Below are positions 1 through 7,884 of a DNA stretch of 64,000 nt, piece by piece. Position numbers and translations under genes: made by a program. Each line of letters opens with the position of its first letter. Positions within the stretch are counted from its first letter, which is position 1. The DNA is from an uncultured Clostridia bacterium (GTDB taxonomy: Bacteria; Bacillota; Clostridia; Oscillospirales; Acutalibacteraceae). The stretch covers positions 1 through 64,000 of the forward strand of contig CALWIZ010000006.1 in NCBI GenBank assembly GCA_944380885.1, read 5' to 3'. A model generated the notes under the pieces. The model was not told the origin of the DNA. It made no database searches and saw only the letters and a list, made by a program, of their open reading frames with translations.

Positions 1-118
1 CTTTTCAAGAACACTGAGGTGGTATTGGCGGGGATAGAGTGCAGTCCGAAAATCTTTGATTTTCGAGCGAACGGCATCCTCATGGGGGAGAGTGTCGACT
101 TTTTCGACACTCTCTGAG
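1..118. repeat. Dispersed intergenic repeat, copy 1
   Basis: This segment resembles 26490-26592. Shared blocks are GGTATTGG followed by GGATA, then AGTCCGAAAAT with TTTG, and a terminal GTGTC.ACTTTTTCG hairpin region. The perfect inverted repeat GAGAGTGTCGA/TCGACACTCTC lies at 88-114. Read on the minus strand, both copies translate into short related peptide fragments (EKVDT and KIFGL in different frames), so they may be decayed coding sequence or a non-coding repeat family. It starts at the window edge, so its true length is unknown. Confidence 0.55.
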
Positions 119-142
119 GACCTCCGGATAATCGGAGGTCCT
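117..142. terminator. Hairpin downstream of the AEC permease gene
   Basis: A perfect 10-bp stem AGGACCTCCG/CGGAGGTCCT encloses the loop GATAAT. It lies just past the stop of the minus-strand permease gene. No T-run follows on the minus strand, so termination is plausible but not certain. Confidence 0.5.
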
Positions 143-164
143 TAATTTGTATGTATTCAATTTT

Positions 165-1082
165 TCAGGCGGCATACTGCGCAAGCGTTATTACAAGCGG
201 CATCGTAACGACCGAAATCACAGTGCTTAAGGATACCATATTTATGGAAAGAGGAGTATCACCGCCGTATTTCGTGGAAAACATTGTGGTGATAGCCGCG
301 ACCGGAGCGCTGACCGAAATCACTATTGATACAAGCAGCGTTCCCCTTACGCCTATCAAAAACAGAAATCCCAGCACGGCGAGCGGATAGATTATCATGC
401 TTAAAATTACCGAAAAAATGCACTTTAAATCCTTTAATGCTCCAAACGGATTATTTTGAGCTAAATGATATCCGATTATGAGCATCGGCAGCGGTGTGTA
501 AATCGCAGCCATATAATCTATCGCCGAATACAGTATATTGTGTACCGGAATCGAAAAAACAAATATTATTATTCCTATCAGCAAGCCGATTATTCCGGGA
601 TTTATGAACAGCTTTTTAGGCTGTATATACTTCCTGTCCCCGCTTATCAGAAATACGCCGTAACTCCATATCACAAGATTGAAAACTATTACATATGCAG
701 AGCCGTAAAGTGTGCCGTCCTCACCTAAAAGCGACTGCTGGAGCGGCAGTGACATAAATCCGCAGTTTGCGAATATCGAGCCGAAACGCAGTACTCTTTC
801 ACGCTCGCGGTTTTTTGAGTGAAGAAAAATATGGCTCAGGAGAATGAGCAGCACCTGGACAAGCAGTACAAGACAGAACGCTTTGAGCAGTGATGACATA
901 ATTTCAGGGTCATATTCCCTGATGAGAGATTTTATTATTACGCAGGGCGTTACGATTATAAGCGCTATATCCGTGCAGCAGCGCGCGCCCTCCGCCGAGA
1001 GAATACCGGTTTTTGCCGCGATAAATCCGGCGGCGATCATAAGTACAAGTATAGCGACCTGTGAGAAAACGGAAAAAAACAT
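165..1082 (-). CDS. AEC-family (auxin efflux carrier-like) permease
   Basis: The 305-residue product is almost entirely hydrophobic, with about ten membrane segments, as expected for the AEC/BASS-fold transporter family. The N-terminal repeat (AILVLMIAAGFIAAKTGILS) and the internal PCVIIKSL and ANCGFMSLPL stretches are characteristic of this family, whose members export or exchange small organic anions such as malate. The substrate cannot be read from sequence. The start ATG directly abuts the galT stop codon, so it is probably translated from the galT mRNA, although an obligate functional link to galactose use is not evident. Confidence 0.85.
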   Translation of the reverse strand: MFFSVFSQVAILVLMIAAGFIAAKTGILSAEGARCCTDIALIIVTPCVIIKSLIREYDPEIMSSLLKAFCLVLLVQVLLILLSHIFLHSKNRERERVLRFGSIFANCGFMSLPLQQSLLGEDGTLYGSAYVIVFNLVIWSYGVFLISGDRKYIQPKKLFINPGIIGLLIGIIIFVFSIPVHNILYSAIDYMAAIYTPLPMLIIGYHLAQNNPFGALKDLKCIFSVILSMIIYPLAVLGFLFLIGVRGTLLVSIVISVSAPVAAITTMFSTKYGGDTPLSINMVSLSTVISVVTMPLVITLAQYAA

Positions 1083-2594
1083 TTATTTTACACTCTCCGC
1101 GAATCTGATAAATGCCGCAGTTCCCTCGGGGGTTCTCTTGTATACGCCGGCGTGTTCAAGCACCTTTGCGAAGACATGACCGATTTCATCGCGTATGATT
1201 CCGCTTATGTTGCCGCTGTTTATGTCAGGGTGCCGTGTCTTTATATCTTCCGCCCATTCGGCGTGCTTTGCAAGCTGTGGGTCTGATGATATATCCCTGT
1301 TTTCAAGCATAGCTTCCTCAAGCGCCGCCATTTCACCCTTGAGCCTTGAAGGCAGAACGGCAAGCCCCATCACCTCTATTAGACCGATGTTTTCTTTCTT
1401 TATATGGTGAAGCTCCGCGTGCGGATGGTAAACGCCGAGAGGGTGCTCTTTTGTGGTTATATTGTTTCGCAGCACAAGGTCAAGCTCGTAAAGGCTGCCC
1501 CTCTTTCGCGCTATCGGGGTTATAGTGTTGTGCGGCTCGCCGTCGGTTTCGGCAAAGATAAAGGCGGACTCGTCGGTATAGCCGCGCCATGCTTTAAGAA
1601 TTTTGTCGGCAAGCTCGGTGAGCCTTTCGGGGTCTTCCGACGATGTTCTTATAACCGACATCGGCCATTTTACTATACCTGCTTTCACGTCTTCAAAGCC
1701 GTCAAAGACAAGCGGACGCTCGACGGGAGCCTTTGCCATGGCAAAGGTATAATTTCCGCCCTGAAAATGGTCGTGGCTTAAAATGGAGCCCCCGACAATC
1801 GGCAGGTCGGCGTTTGAGCCCACGAAATAATGCGGGAACTGCCTTACAAAATCAAGCAGTTTTTTGAATGTGTCACGGTTTATCGCCATAGGGGTGTGCA
1901 TAGAGTTGAAAACTATGCAGTGCTCATTATAATAAACATACGGAGAATACTGGAAACACCAGTCCCTGCCGTTTATTTTAACCGGTATAACACGGTGGTT
2001 CTGGCGTGCGGGGAAATTCACTCTTCCTGCGTAGCCCTCGCACTCACGGCAGAGCATACATTTAGGATATCCCGCCTGAGGCGCGTTTTTGGCGGCGGCG
2101 ATAGCCTTCGGGTCCTTTTCGGGCTTTGAAAGGTTTATTGTTATATCAAGGTCGCCGTATTCCGTTGAGGTGACCCATTTAATATCCTTTTCTACACGGT
2201 AGCGCCTTATATAGTCGCTGTCCTGGCTGAGCTTGTAGAAGTAGTCCGTAGCGGCTTTGGGTGATACGGCGTAAAGCTCGTTGAATTTATCTGTGACCTC
2301 GCTGGGTCTTGGCATAAGCGCGCCCATCAGCTTGGTATCAAATAAATCACGGTAAACCACGCTGTCTTCGGTAAGTCCTTTACTTACTGCATAATCAAGC
2401 AGTTCGGCGAGTGTTTCCTCAAGACATACGTCCGAAAAATTCTCAGAACAGTCATATTCGTCAAGTTCCAGTATCTCAAGCAGTCTGTTTGTAACGTATA
2501 CCTCGTCCCTTTTTGTAAAAAGTCCCTTTTCAAGTCCGTAGCATACAAGCTTTCTTATACTTTTATCTATCATAAGCTCCACCGGCCTTTTCAT
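1083..2594 (-). CDS. galT: UDP-glucose--hexose-1-phosphate uridylyltransferase, class II
   Basis: This is the Leloir-pathway enzyme that swaps UMP between UDP-glucose and galactose-1-phosphate. The 503-residue length and N-terminus match the Firmicutes class II GalT family rather than the shorter E. coli type. Near residue 273 the segment SHDHFQGG carries the His-containing active-site signature. It is followed by the AEC permease with no gap. No galK or galE is adjacent, but a lacZ lies at 50.7 kb. A strong promoter ends only a few bases before the ATG, and no Shine-Dalgarno is visible, so the mRNA appears leaderless. Confidence 0.93.
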   Translation of the reverse strand: MKRPVELMIDKSIRKLVCYGLEKGLFTKRDEVYVTNRLLEILELDEYDCSENFSDVCLEETLAELLDYAVSKGLTEDSVVYRDLFDTKLMGALMPRPSEVTDKFNELYAVSPKAATDYFYKLSQDSDYIRRYRVEKDIKWVTSTEYGDLDITINLSKPEKDPKAIAAAKNAPQAGYPKCMLCRECEGYAGRVNFPARQNHRVIPVKINGRDWCFQYSPYVYYNEHCIVFNSMHTPMAINRDTFKKLLDFVRQFPHYFVGSNADLPIVGGSILSHDHFQGGNYTFAMAKAPVERPLVFDGFEDVKAGIVKWPMSVIRTSSEDPERLTELADKILKAWRGYTDESAFIFAETDGEPHNTITPIARKRGSLYELDLVLRNNITTKEHPLGVYHPHAELHHIKKENIGLIEVMGLAVLPSRLKGEMAALEEAMLENRDISSDPQLAKHAEWAEDIKTRHPDINSGNISGIIRDEIGHVFAKVLEHAGVYKRTPEGTAAFIRFAESVK

Positions 2595-2604
2595 AATATA
2601 TTAA

Positions 2605-2633
2605 ATTATACCTTTTTTAAGCCGTCCTGTCAA
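2605..2633 (-). promoter_or_regulatory. galT promoter (TTGACA-17-TATAAT)
   Basis: On the minus strand TTGACA (2628-2633) and TATAAT (2605-2610) are separated by exactly 17 bases. The predicted start of transcription is near 2598, only about four bases before the galT ATG at 2594. Confidence 0.8.
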
Positions 2634-2701
2634 TCACGGGAGGCGCTGAATACGGCGATAAAAAGAAATAATTTAAAGGTTATGCGGAAATATCAAAGCT
2701 G

Positions 2702-2730
2702 TTTACTTTTCTACTGAATTGGTGTAAAAT
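2702..2730 (+). promoter_or_regulatory. Probable promoter of the flavoprotein-cmk-ispH operon
   Basis: TTTACT (2702-2707) and TAAAAT (2725-2730) are separated by 17 bases, about 30 bases upstream of the ATG at 2761. Both boxes deviate from consensus. Confidence 0.5.
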
Positions 2731-2760
2731 AATAAATAATTATTTATTAGCGGTGAAAAG

Positions 2761-3993
2761 ATGAAAAAGACAGTTATAATAGGCGGCGGCGCGGCGGGAC
2801 TTATGGCGGCCTGCGCCGCCGCGGAAAAATACGGCGGCAGAGCGGTCACCGTTATAGAGAAGAACCGGCGGCCGGGCAGAAAGCTGATGATAACCGGAAA
2901 AGGCAGGTGCAACGTCACGAATAACTGCGACCGGGACACGCTTATTTCAAATGTTCCGGCAAACGGCAGGTTCCTTTTCTCGGCATTTTCGGATTTCGGC
3001 ACGGCGGACACAATGGAGTTTTTTGAAAAGCGGGGCGTGCCGCTTAAAACCGAGCGGGGAAACAGGGTTTTTCCGGTGTCGGACAAGGCGTCGGACATAG
3101 TGGACGCGCTGGTTAATACGGTAAGAAAAAGCGGCGTAAAAATACTGACTGCCGAGGCGGAGGAGATACTTACGGAAAATTTTGCCGTAACGGGAGTGAG
3201 AACGCGGGACGGCGGAATTTTAGAGGCGGACAGCGTTATCCTCGCCACCGGCGGAATGTCATATCCGGTCACAGGCTCAACGGGCGACGGCTATGAAATG
3301 GCCGGCAGGCTCGGACACACGGTCACTCCGCTTAAAGCGTCGCTTGTGCCGCTTAATGTAAAGCAGGGGTTCTGCTCGAGACTTTCGGGGCTTTCGCTTA
3401 AAAATGTCACCCTTACGGTTTATGAGAGCGGCAGAAAAAAGCCGGTCTTTTCGGAGCTCGGCGAAATGCTTTTTACCCATTTCGGCATATCCGGTCCGCT
3501 GGTGCTGAGCGCCTCGGCGCATATGCGGAAAATGGGGAGCGCGGAGTATGTCGCTTATATAGATTTAAAGCCGGCGCTTGATGAGCAGAAGCTGGACAGC
3601 AGGATACTGCGTGATTTTGAGGAGGAAAAAAACCGTAATTTCGGAAATTCTCTTGATAAACTGCTTCCTAAAAGCATAATTCCGGTAATAATATCACTGT
3701 CGGGCATAGCGCCTGACACAAAGGTGAACCAGATAAGCAGGGAGCAGCGTGCGCGGCTCTGCGGGGTTTTAAAGGCGCTGCGGCTTGACATAACCGGCTT
3801 CAGACCGATAGAAGAGGCGATTATAACCGGCGGCGGGATATCCGTAAAGGAGATAAACCCCTCCACAATGGAATCAAAGCTGGTAAGCGGTCTGTTCTTC
3901 GCCGGCGAGATAATCGACGCCGACGCGTATACCGGCGGCTTTAATCTTCAGATTGCTTTTTCGACAGGTCATCTTGCCGGAAAAAACGCGTAA
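2761..3993 (+). CDS. BaiN/RdsA (HI0933-like) FAD-dependent oxidoreductase
   Basis: The 410-residue protein starts with a dinucleotide-binding fold (IIGGGAAGLMAA) and then TGKGRCNVTN, the hallmark of the HI0933/YhiN flavoprotein family. A second conserved patch, GGISVKEINPSTMESK, precedes the C-terminal FAD contact GEIIDADAYTGGFNLQIAFSTG. Family members bind FAD and possibly NAD(P)H. Some have been linked to bile-acid or disulfide reduction, but the substrate here is unknown. It is the first gene of a plus-strand set with cmk and ispH-rpsA, 22 bases upstream of cmk. Confidence 0.85.
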   Translation: MKKTVIIGGGAAGLMAACAAAEKYGGRAVTVIEKNRRPGRKLMITGKGRCNVTNNCDRDTLISNVPANGRFLFSAFSDFGTADTMEFFEKRGVPLKTERGNRVFPVSDKASDIVDALVNTVRKSGVKILTAEAEEILTENFAVTGVRTRDGGILEADSVILATGGMSYPVTGSTGDGYEMAGRLGHTVTPLKASLVPLNVKQGFCSRLSGLSLKNVTLTVYESGRKKPVFSELGEMLFTHFGISGPLVLSASAHMRKMGSAEYVAYIDLKPALDEQKLDSRILRDFEEEKNRNFGNSLDKLLPKSIIPVIISLSGIAPDTKVNQISREQRARLCGVLKALRLDITGFRPIEEAIITGGGISVKEINPSTMESKLVSGLFFAGEIIDADAYTGGFNLQIAFSTGHLAGKNA

Positions 3994-4015
3994 AGAATAT
4001 GAAAGGAAAATTAAA

Positions 4016-4687
4016 ATGATTTCAGTTGCGATAGACGGTCCGGCGGGTGCCGGAAAAAGCTCGATTTCCCGCATTGCGGCGAAAAAGCTCGGTTTTATTT
4101 ATGTTGATACCGGAGCGCTTTACAGGGCGGTGGGGCTCAAATTCGCCCTTTCGGGAGCGGACACCTCGCTCGACTGTGATATTGACGGTATTTTAAGCAA
4201 AACCGCCGTAGATATAAGGTTTGTAAACGGCGAGCAGCGGGTATTTCTTGACGGGGAAGACGTTTCGGATAAAATAAGAACGCCGAAAGCTTCAATGATG
4301 GCATCGGCGGTTTCGGCGCGTCCGCAGGTAAGGGCGTTTCTTCTTGAAATGCAGCGTAAGCTCGCGAGGGAAAACAACGTTATTATGGACGGACGTGACA
4401 TCGGCACGGTCGTACTGCCTGATGCAGATGTTAAAATCTATCTTACGGCATCGGCGGAGATAAGAGCGGAGCGAAGATTAAAGGAGCTGCTTGAAAAGGG
4501 TCAGCAGGTGACGTATGAGGAGGTTTACCGCGATATGGTAAAGCGCGACTACGACGATATGCACCGTGAGATAGCGCCGCTTAAAAAGGCGGAGGACGCC
4601 GTCACGGCGGACACAAGCGCGCTTGACTTTGATAAGTCGGTGGAGCTGATTCTTGAAATTGTGAAAAGGGAGACTGAAAAACAGTGA
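4016..4687 (+). CDS. cmk: Cytidylate kinase
   Basis: Phosphorylates CMP and dCMP to the diphosphates. The start is set at ATG 4016, preceded by a GAAAGGAA Shine-Dalgarno, giving 223 residues, the usual length. An upstream in-frame start would overlap the flavoprotein. The P-loop GPAGAGKSS lies near residues 8-16, DTGALYRAVG follows, and MDGRDIGTVVLPDADVKIYL is the typical nucleotide-binding motif. The stop overlaps the GTG start of ispH-rpsA, and the cmk-ispH-rpsA order is common in Clostridia. Confidence 0.95.
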   Translation: MISVAIDGPAGAGKSSISRIAAKKLGFIYVDTGALYRAVGLKFALSGADTSLDCDIDGILSKTAVDIRFVNGEQRVFLDGEDVSDKIRTPKASMMASAVSARPQVRAFLLEMQRKLARENNVIMDGRDIGTVVLPDADVKIYLTASAEIRAERRLKELLEKGQQVTYEEVYRDMVKRDYDDMHREIAPLKKAEDAVTADTSALDFDKSVELILEIVKRETEKQ

Positions 4688-6846
4688 AAATAACGCTTGC
4701 GAAAACCGCAGGCTTCTGCTTCGGGGTTGACAGAGCGGTCAAAACCGTTGAAGATCTGCTTGACAAAAGCGAGAGGGTATGCACACTCGGGCCTATAATC
4801 CACAATCAGCAGCTTGTGGAGGAGCTCGGCAGGAGGGGGGCGAGAATAGTCGCCTCACCCGACGAGGTAAAGACGGGAGAAACGCTGGTCATTCGCTCGC
4901 ACGGAGTTGAGCCGGAGGTTATTGAAAACGCGGAAAAGCTCGGAATAAAAACGGTGGACGCCACTTGCCCGTTTGTCGCGAAAATACATAAAATCGTTGC
5001 CGGAAAAAGCCGCGAAGGGTACACTGTTTTAATAGCCGGAGACGCTTCTCATCAGGAGGTAAAGGGGATCGTAGGTCATTGCCTGGGCAGTGAATTTGTC
5101 TTTTCGGGAGAAGAGGAGCTTTTGTTATTGCTTGAAAAAGAGGGAAATTTTGCCGAAAAACGCATAATTTTGGTAGCGCAAACTACTTTTAACGAGGAAA
5201 TTTTTGTAAAGTGCAAAAATATTTTAAAAAAAGTATGTACAAACGCCGAGATTTTTGATACAATATGTAATGCAACTTCTATGCGCCAGCAGGAAGCCCG
5301 GGAGCTGTCGTGCGTTAATGACGCGATGATAGTCATAGGCGGAAGGCACAGCTCAAACACGGCAAAGCTGTTTGACGTGTGCAGGGAAAAATGCGGCAGG
5401 ACGTATCTGATAGAAACGGCGGCGGAATTATCCGGGCTCGATTTGTCGGACTGCGGTTCGGTGGGAGTTGTTGCAGGCGCGTCAACGCCCGCAGGTATAA
5501 TAAAGGAGGTTATTAAAACCATGTCGGAAAATTTACAACCGGTAGAGGAACAGACGGAGGTAAAAGAATCTGTTCAGAAGAGCTTTGAGGAAATGACGGA
5601 CGAGGAAGCATTTGAGGCTTCACTCAGCGGATTAACAGGCGACCAGAAGGTAGTAGGCACCGTTATCACTGTAAATCCCACGGAGATTACCGTGGACATC
5701 GGCAGGGGTGTTACAGGCTATGTTACCGCTGAAGAATTTTCTTCTGACCCTGATGTGAAGCTTACCGATGAGGTAAAGCCGGGTGATGAGCTCAATCTCA
5801 TCATAATGAAAATCAATGACCAGGAAGGAACCGCAATGCTTTCAAAGCGTCGTTACGATGCTATCGCCGGTTGGGACAATATAGTCGCTGCCAAGGATTC
5901 TGGCAAGATTGTTACCGGTTTCGTCAAGGACATTATCAAGGGCGGCGTCGTTGCTTACTCAAACAATGTAAGGGTATTCATTCCCGCTTCGCAGGCAACC
6001 GCTTCAAGGGGCGAGCCGCTTGAGGATCTCAAGGGAAAGGAAGTTTCCTTCCGTATAATTGAAATCGGCAGAGGTCACAGGGCGGTAGGCTCTATCCGCA
6101 GCGTGCTTAAAGAGCAGCGCAAGGCTGCGGAGGACAAAATCTGGGAAAACATTGCTGTCGGCGACCGTTTTACAGGTACTGTCAAGTCGCTCACCAGCTA
6201 CGGTGCGTTTGTCGATATCGGCGGAGTAGACGGTATGATACATATTTCCGAGCTTTCGTGGCAGAGAATAAAGAATCCGTCAGAGGTTGTTCTTGTAGGC
6301 GATACTGTTGAGGTTTACGTAAAGGCTCTTGATACCGAAAAAAGAAAGATTTCTCTCGGTTACAAAAAGCCTGAGGATAACCCGTGGGTTATTTTCGAGA
6401 ATAATTACAAGGTCGGCGATACCGTAAAGGTCACTATTGTCAGCATGACCACATACGGCGCTTTCGCCCGTATAATTCCGGGTATTGACGGTCTTATTCA
6501 CATTTCACAGATTGCCAATAAGCACGTAGCCAAGCCGCAGGACGAGCTTACGGTAGGTGAAGAGGTCGAGGCGAAGATAATCGCCGTCGATTCCGAGAAA
6601 AAGCGCGTAAGCCTTTCTATCCGCGCTCTGCTTGAGCCTGAAGCTCCGGCTGAGAAAGCTGAGCTTAACGCTCCGGACGAGGTAGTGTTCGAGGCGTCCG
6701 ATGAGACTGCCGCAGCCGCTGCCGAGGCACCGGCCGAAGAAGCTCAGGCTGAAACGGCACCCGCTGAGGAAGCAAAAGCCGAAACAGCTCCGGTGGAAGA
6801 AGCTCCGGAAGCCGCAGCTGAAAAGACAGAGGAAACAGCGGAATAA
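4684..6846 (+). CDS. ispH: IspH (HMBPP reductase) fused to ribosomal protein S1
   Basis: Residues 1 to about 278 are IspH, the last enzyme of the MEP isoprenoid pathway. Cys12, Cys95 and Cys195 are the three ligands of its 4Fe-4S cluster. From about residue 320 there are four S1 RNA-binding repeats (approximately 320-389, 403-470, 490-560, 575-645), ending in a low-complexity Ala/Glu/Pro tail. Such fusions are known in Clostridia. A GTG start overlaps the cmk stop. An internal ATG (codon 280, position 5521) is preceded by AAGGAGG, so free S1 protein could also be made. A strong terminator follows. Confidence 0.93.
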   Translation: MKITLAKTAGFCFGVDRAVKTVEDLLDKSERVCTLGPIIHNQQLVEELGRRGARIVASPDEVKTGETLVIRSHGVEPEVIENAEKLGIKTVDATCPFVAKIHKIVAGKSREGYTVLIAGDASHQEVKGIVGHCLGSEFVFSGEEELLLLLEKEGNFAEKRIILVAQTTFNEEIFVKCKNILKKVCTNAEIFDTICNATSMRQQEARELSCVNDAMIVIGGRHSSNTAKLFDVCREKCGRTYLIETAAELSGLDLSDCGSVGVVAGASTPAGIIKEVIKTMSENLQPVEEQTEVKESVQKSFEEMTDEEAFEASLSGLTGDQKVVGTVITVNPTEITVDIGRGVTGYVTAEEFSSDPDVKLTDEVKPGDELNLIIMKINDQEGTAMLSKRRYDAIAGWDNIVAAKDSGKIVTGFVKDIIKGGVVAYSNNVRVFIPASQATASRGEPLEDLKGKEVSFRIIEIGRGHRAVGSIRSVLKEQRKAAEDKIWENIAVGDRFTGTVKSLTSYGAFVDIGGVDGMIHISELSWQRIKNPSEVVLVGDTVEVYVKALDTEKRKISLGYKKPEDNPWVIFENNYKVGDTVKVTIVSMTTYGAFARIIPGIDGLIHISQIANKHVAKPQDELTVGEEVEAKIIAVDSEKKRVSLSIRALLEPEAPAEKAELNAPDEVVFEASDETAAAAAEAPAEEAQAETAPAEEAKAETAPVEEAPEAAAEKTEETAE
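5503..5523 (+). promoter_or_regulatory. Internal ribosome binding site at the S1 boundary
   Basis: AAGGAGG ends at 5509, and an in-frame ATG follows at 5521 exactly where IspH homology ends and the S1 portion begins. The 11-base spacing is slightly long but usable. Confidence 0.5.
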
Positions 6847-6856
6847 TTTTTAAAAA

Positions 6857-6900
6857 GCAAACCGCCGCAGTTACGCAAAACGTAACTGCGGCGGTTTCTT
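6857..6900 (+). terminator. Rho-independent terminator of ispH-rpsA
   Basis: A perfect stem ACCGCCGCAGTTACG/CGTAACTGCGGCGGT with a short CAAAA loop is followed by TTTCTT. Confidence 0.9.
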
Positions 6901-6920
6901 ATGCACAAAAAAGGTGGAAA

Positions 6921-7046
6921 TCAGTAATTTTTGTCGTCGTCTTTCTTGTTCTGGTCGTTGTTCTTATTCTTGTTCTGATCGTTGTTCTTGTTTTTATTCT
7001 GGTTCTGATTTTTGTTGTCGTACTTGTTCTGATTGTTCTTATCCAT
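6921..7046 (-). CDS. Asn/Gln/Lys/Asp-only 41-residue microprotein
   Basis: An ATG at 7046 opens a 41-codon frame that ends in TGA at 6921. After the initiator Met the product uses only D, K, N, Q and Y, with the recurring units NQNK and NNDQNK. A GGGGTGA Shine-Dalgarno sits six bases upstream of the ATG, within the 3' arm of an inverted repeat at 7050-7095. No known domain is visible. The product would be highly soluble and disordered. The regular codon repeats could instead mean a low-complexity non-coding tract, but the RBS argues for translation. Confidence 0.6.
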   Translation of the reverse strand: MDKNNQNKYDNKNQNQNKNKNNDQNKNKNNDQNKKDDDKNY

Positions 7047-7049
7047 GAA

Positions 7050-7095
7050 AATCACCCCGCTTTCAGATGTTATTATCTGTAAAAACGGGGTGATT
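7050..7095 (-). promoter_or_regulatory. Inverted repeat between tatD and the microprotein
   Basis: AATCACCCCG (7050-7059) pairs with CGGGGTGATT (7086-7095), with an inner CAGAT/ATCTG pair. On the minus strand the hairpin lies 3' of tatD and is followed by TTTTC, like a terminator. Its 3' arm also contains the microprotein's Shine-Dalgarno, so it could gate that gene's translation. Confidence 0.6.
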
Positions 7096-7098
7096 ATA

Positions 7099-7884
7099 CT
7101 AAATTCCGAATAATTTTTCAGTATTTTCCTTTGCCGCTTTGAAAATTGCTTCCGGCGAGGTGTTTTTAATTTCGGCGATTTTTGACGCAGTAAAATAAAT
7201 CATTGCCGAATGATTGAGCTTTGAGCGGTAGGGAACAGGGGTCATATAAGGCGCGTCGGTCTCAAGCAACAGACGGTCGGTCGGCAGCATTTCGACTACT
7301 TCAGGCAGCTTGCGCGCGTTCTTAAAGGTAAGCGCGCCGCCTATACCTAAATACATACCGAGCTTAAGAATATCCGCCGCCATTTCTACGCTCCCCGAAA
7401 AGCTGTGCAATACTCCTTTCGGACGGTGCTTTTTTAAAAGCTCAAGCGTGTCGGCATGGGCGTCGCGGTCATGGATGATAACAGGCATTGAAAGACTGTT
7501 CGCAAGCTCAAGCTGTTCTTCAAAAAGCTGCTTCTGCTCTTCCTTGTTATCGCTTACCCAGTAATAATCAAGCCCTATTTCGCCTATCGCTACGCATTTT
7601 TTATGTCCTGCCAGAACTTTTATTTCCGCCGTGGTTCCTCCGCCGATATTCTCGGGGTGTATTCCCGCCGCCGCGTATATATACGGGTAACTTTCGGCAA
7701 GAGCCAGAGATTTTTTTGAAGACTCGGTATCACAGCCGCAGTTTATAACGCCGCAGACGCCGCGTCTTGGCAGCTCGGCTAAAAGCTCGTCCCTTATACC
7801 GTCGAATTTCGGGTCGTCATAATGAGCGTGGCTGTCAAAAATCAGCGGCCTTTCAAGCGGACATTCGTAAAGAAAATCAATCAT
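7099..7884 (-). CDS. tatD: TatD-family metal-dependent hydrolase/DNase
   Basis: The 261-residue TIM-barrel hydrolase carries the metal ligands in order: DSHAHYDD (His-x-His) near residues 18-25, GEIGLDYYW, IHDRDAH, HSFSG and ETDAPYMTP. TatD proteins act as 3'-5' exonucleases or general phosphodiesterases. Its start overlaps the metG stop by four bases, the usual metG-tatD operon arrangement in Firmicutes. Confidence 0.93.
   Translation of the reverse strand: MIDFLYECPLERPLIFDSHAHYDDPKFDGIRDELLAELPRRGVCGVINCGCDTESSKKSLALAESYPYIYAAAGIHPENIGGGTTAEIKVLAGHKKCVAIGEIGLDYYWVSDNKEEQKQLFEEQLELANSLSMPVIIHDRDAHADTLELLKKHRPKGVLHSFSGSVEMAADILKLGMYLGIGGALTFKNARKLPEVVEMLPTDRLLLETDAPYMTPVPYRSKLNHSAMIYFTASKIAEIKNTSPEAIFKAAKENTEKLFGI

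Noticed and set aside
2703-3272. A 189-codon minus-strand frame opposite the flavoprotein gene
   Set aside because: Its Ser-rich translation mirrors the flavoprotein gene, and it has no RBS. It is a shadow.
7000-7046. Low-complexity tract as a microsatellite
   Set aside because: The codon phase is kept across the tract with a start, stop and Shine-Dalgarno, so a microprotein is more likely, although not proven.
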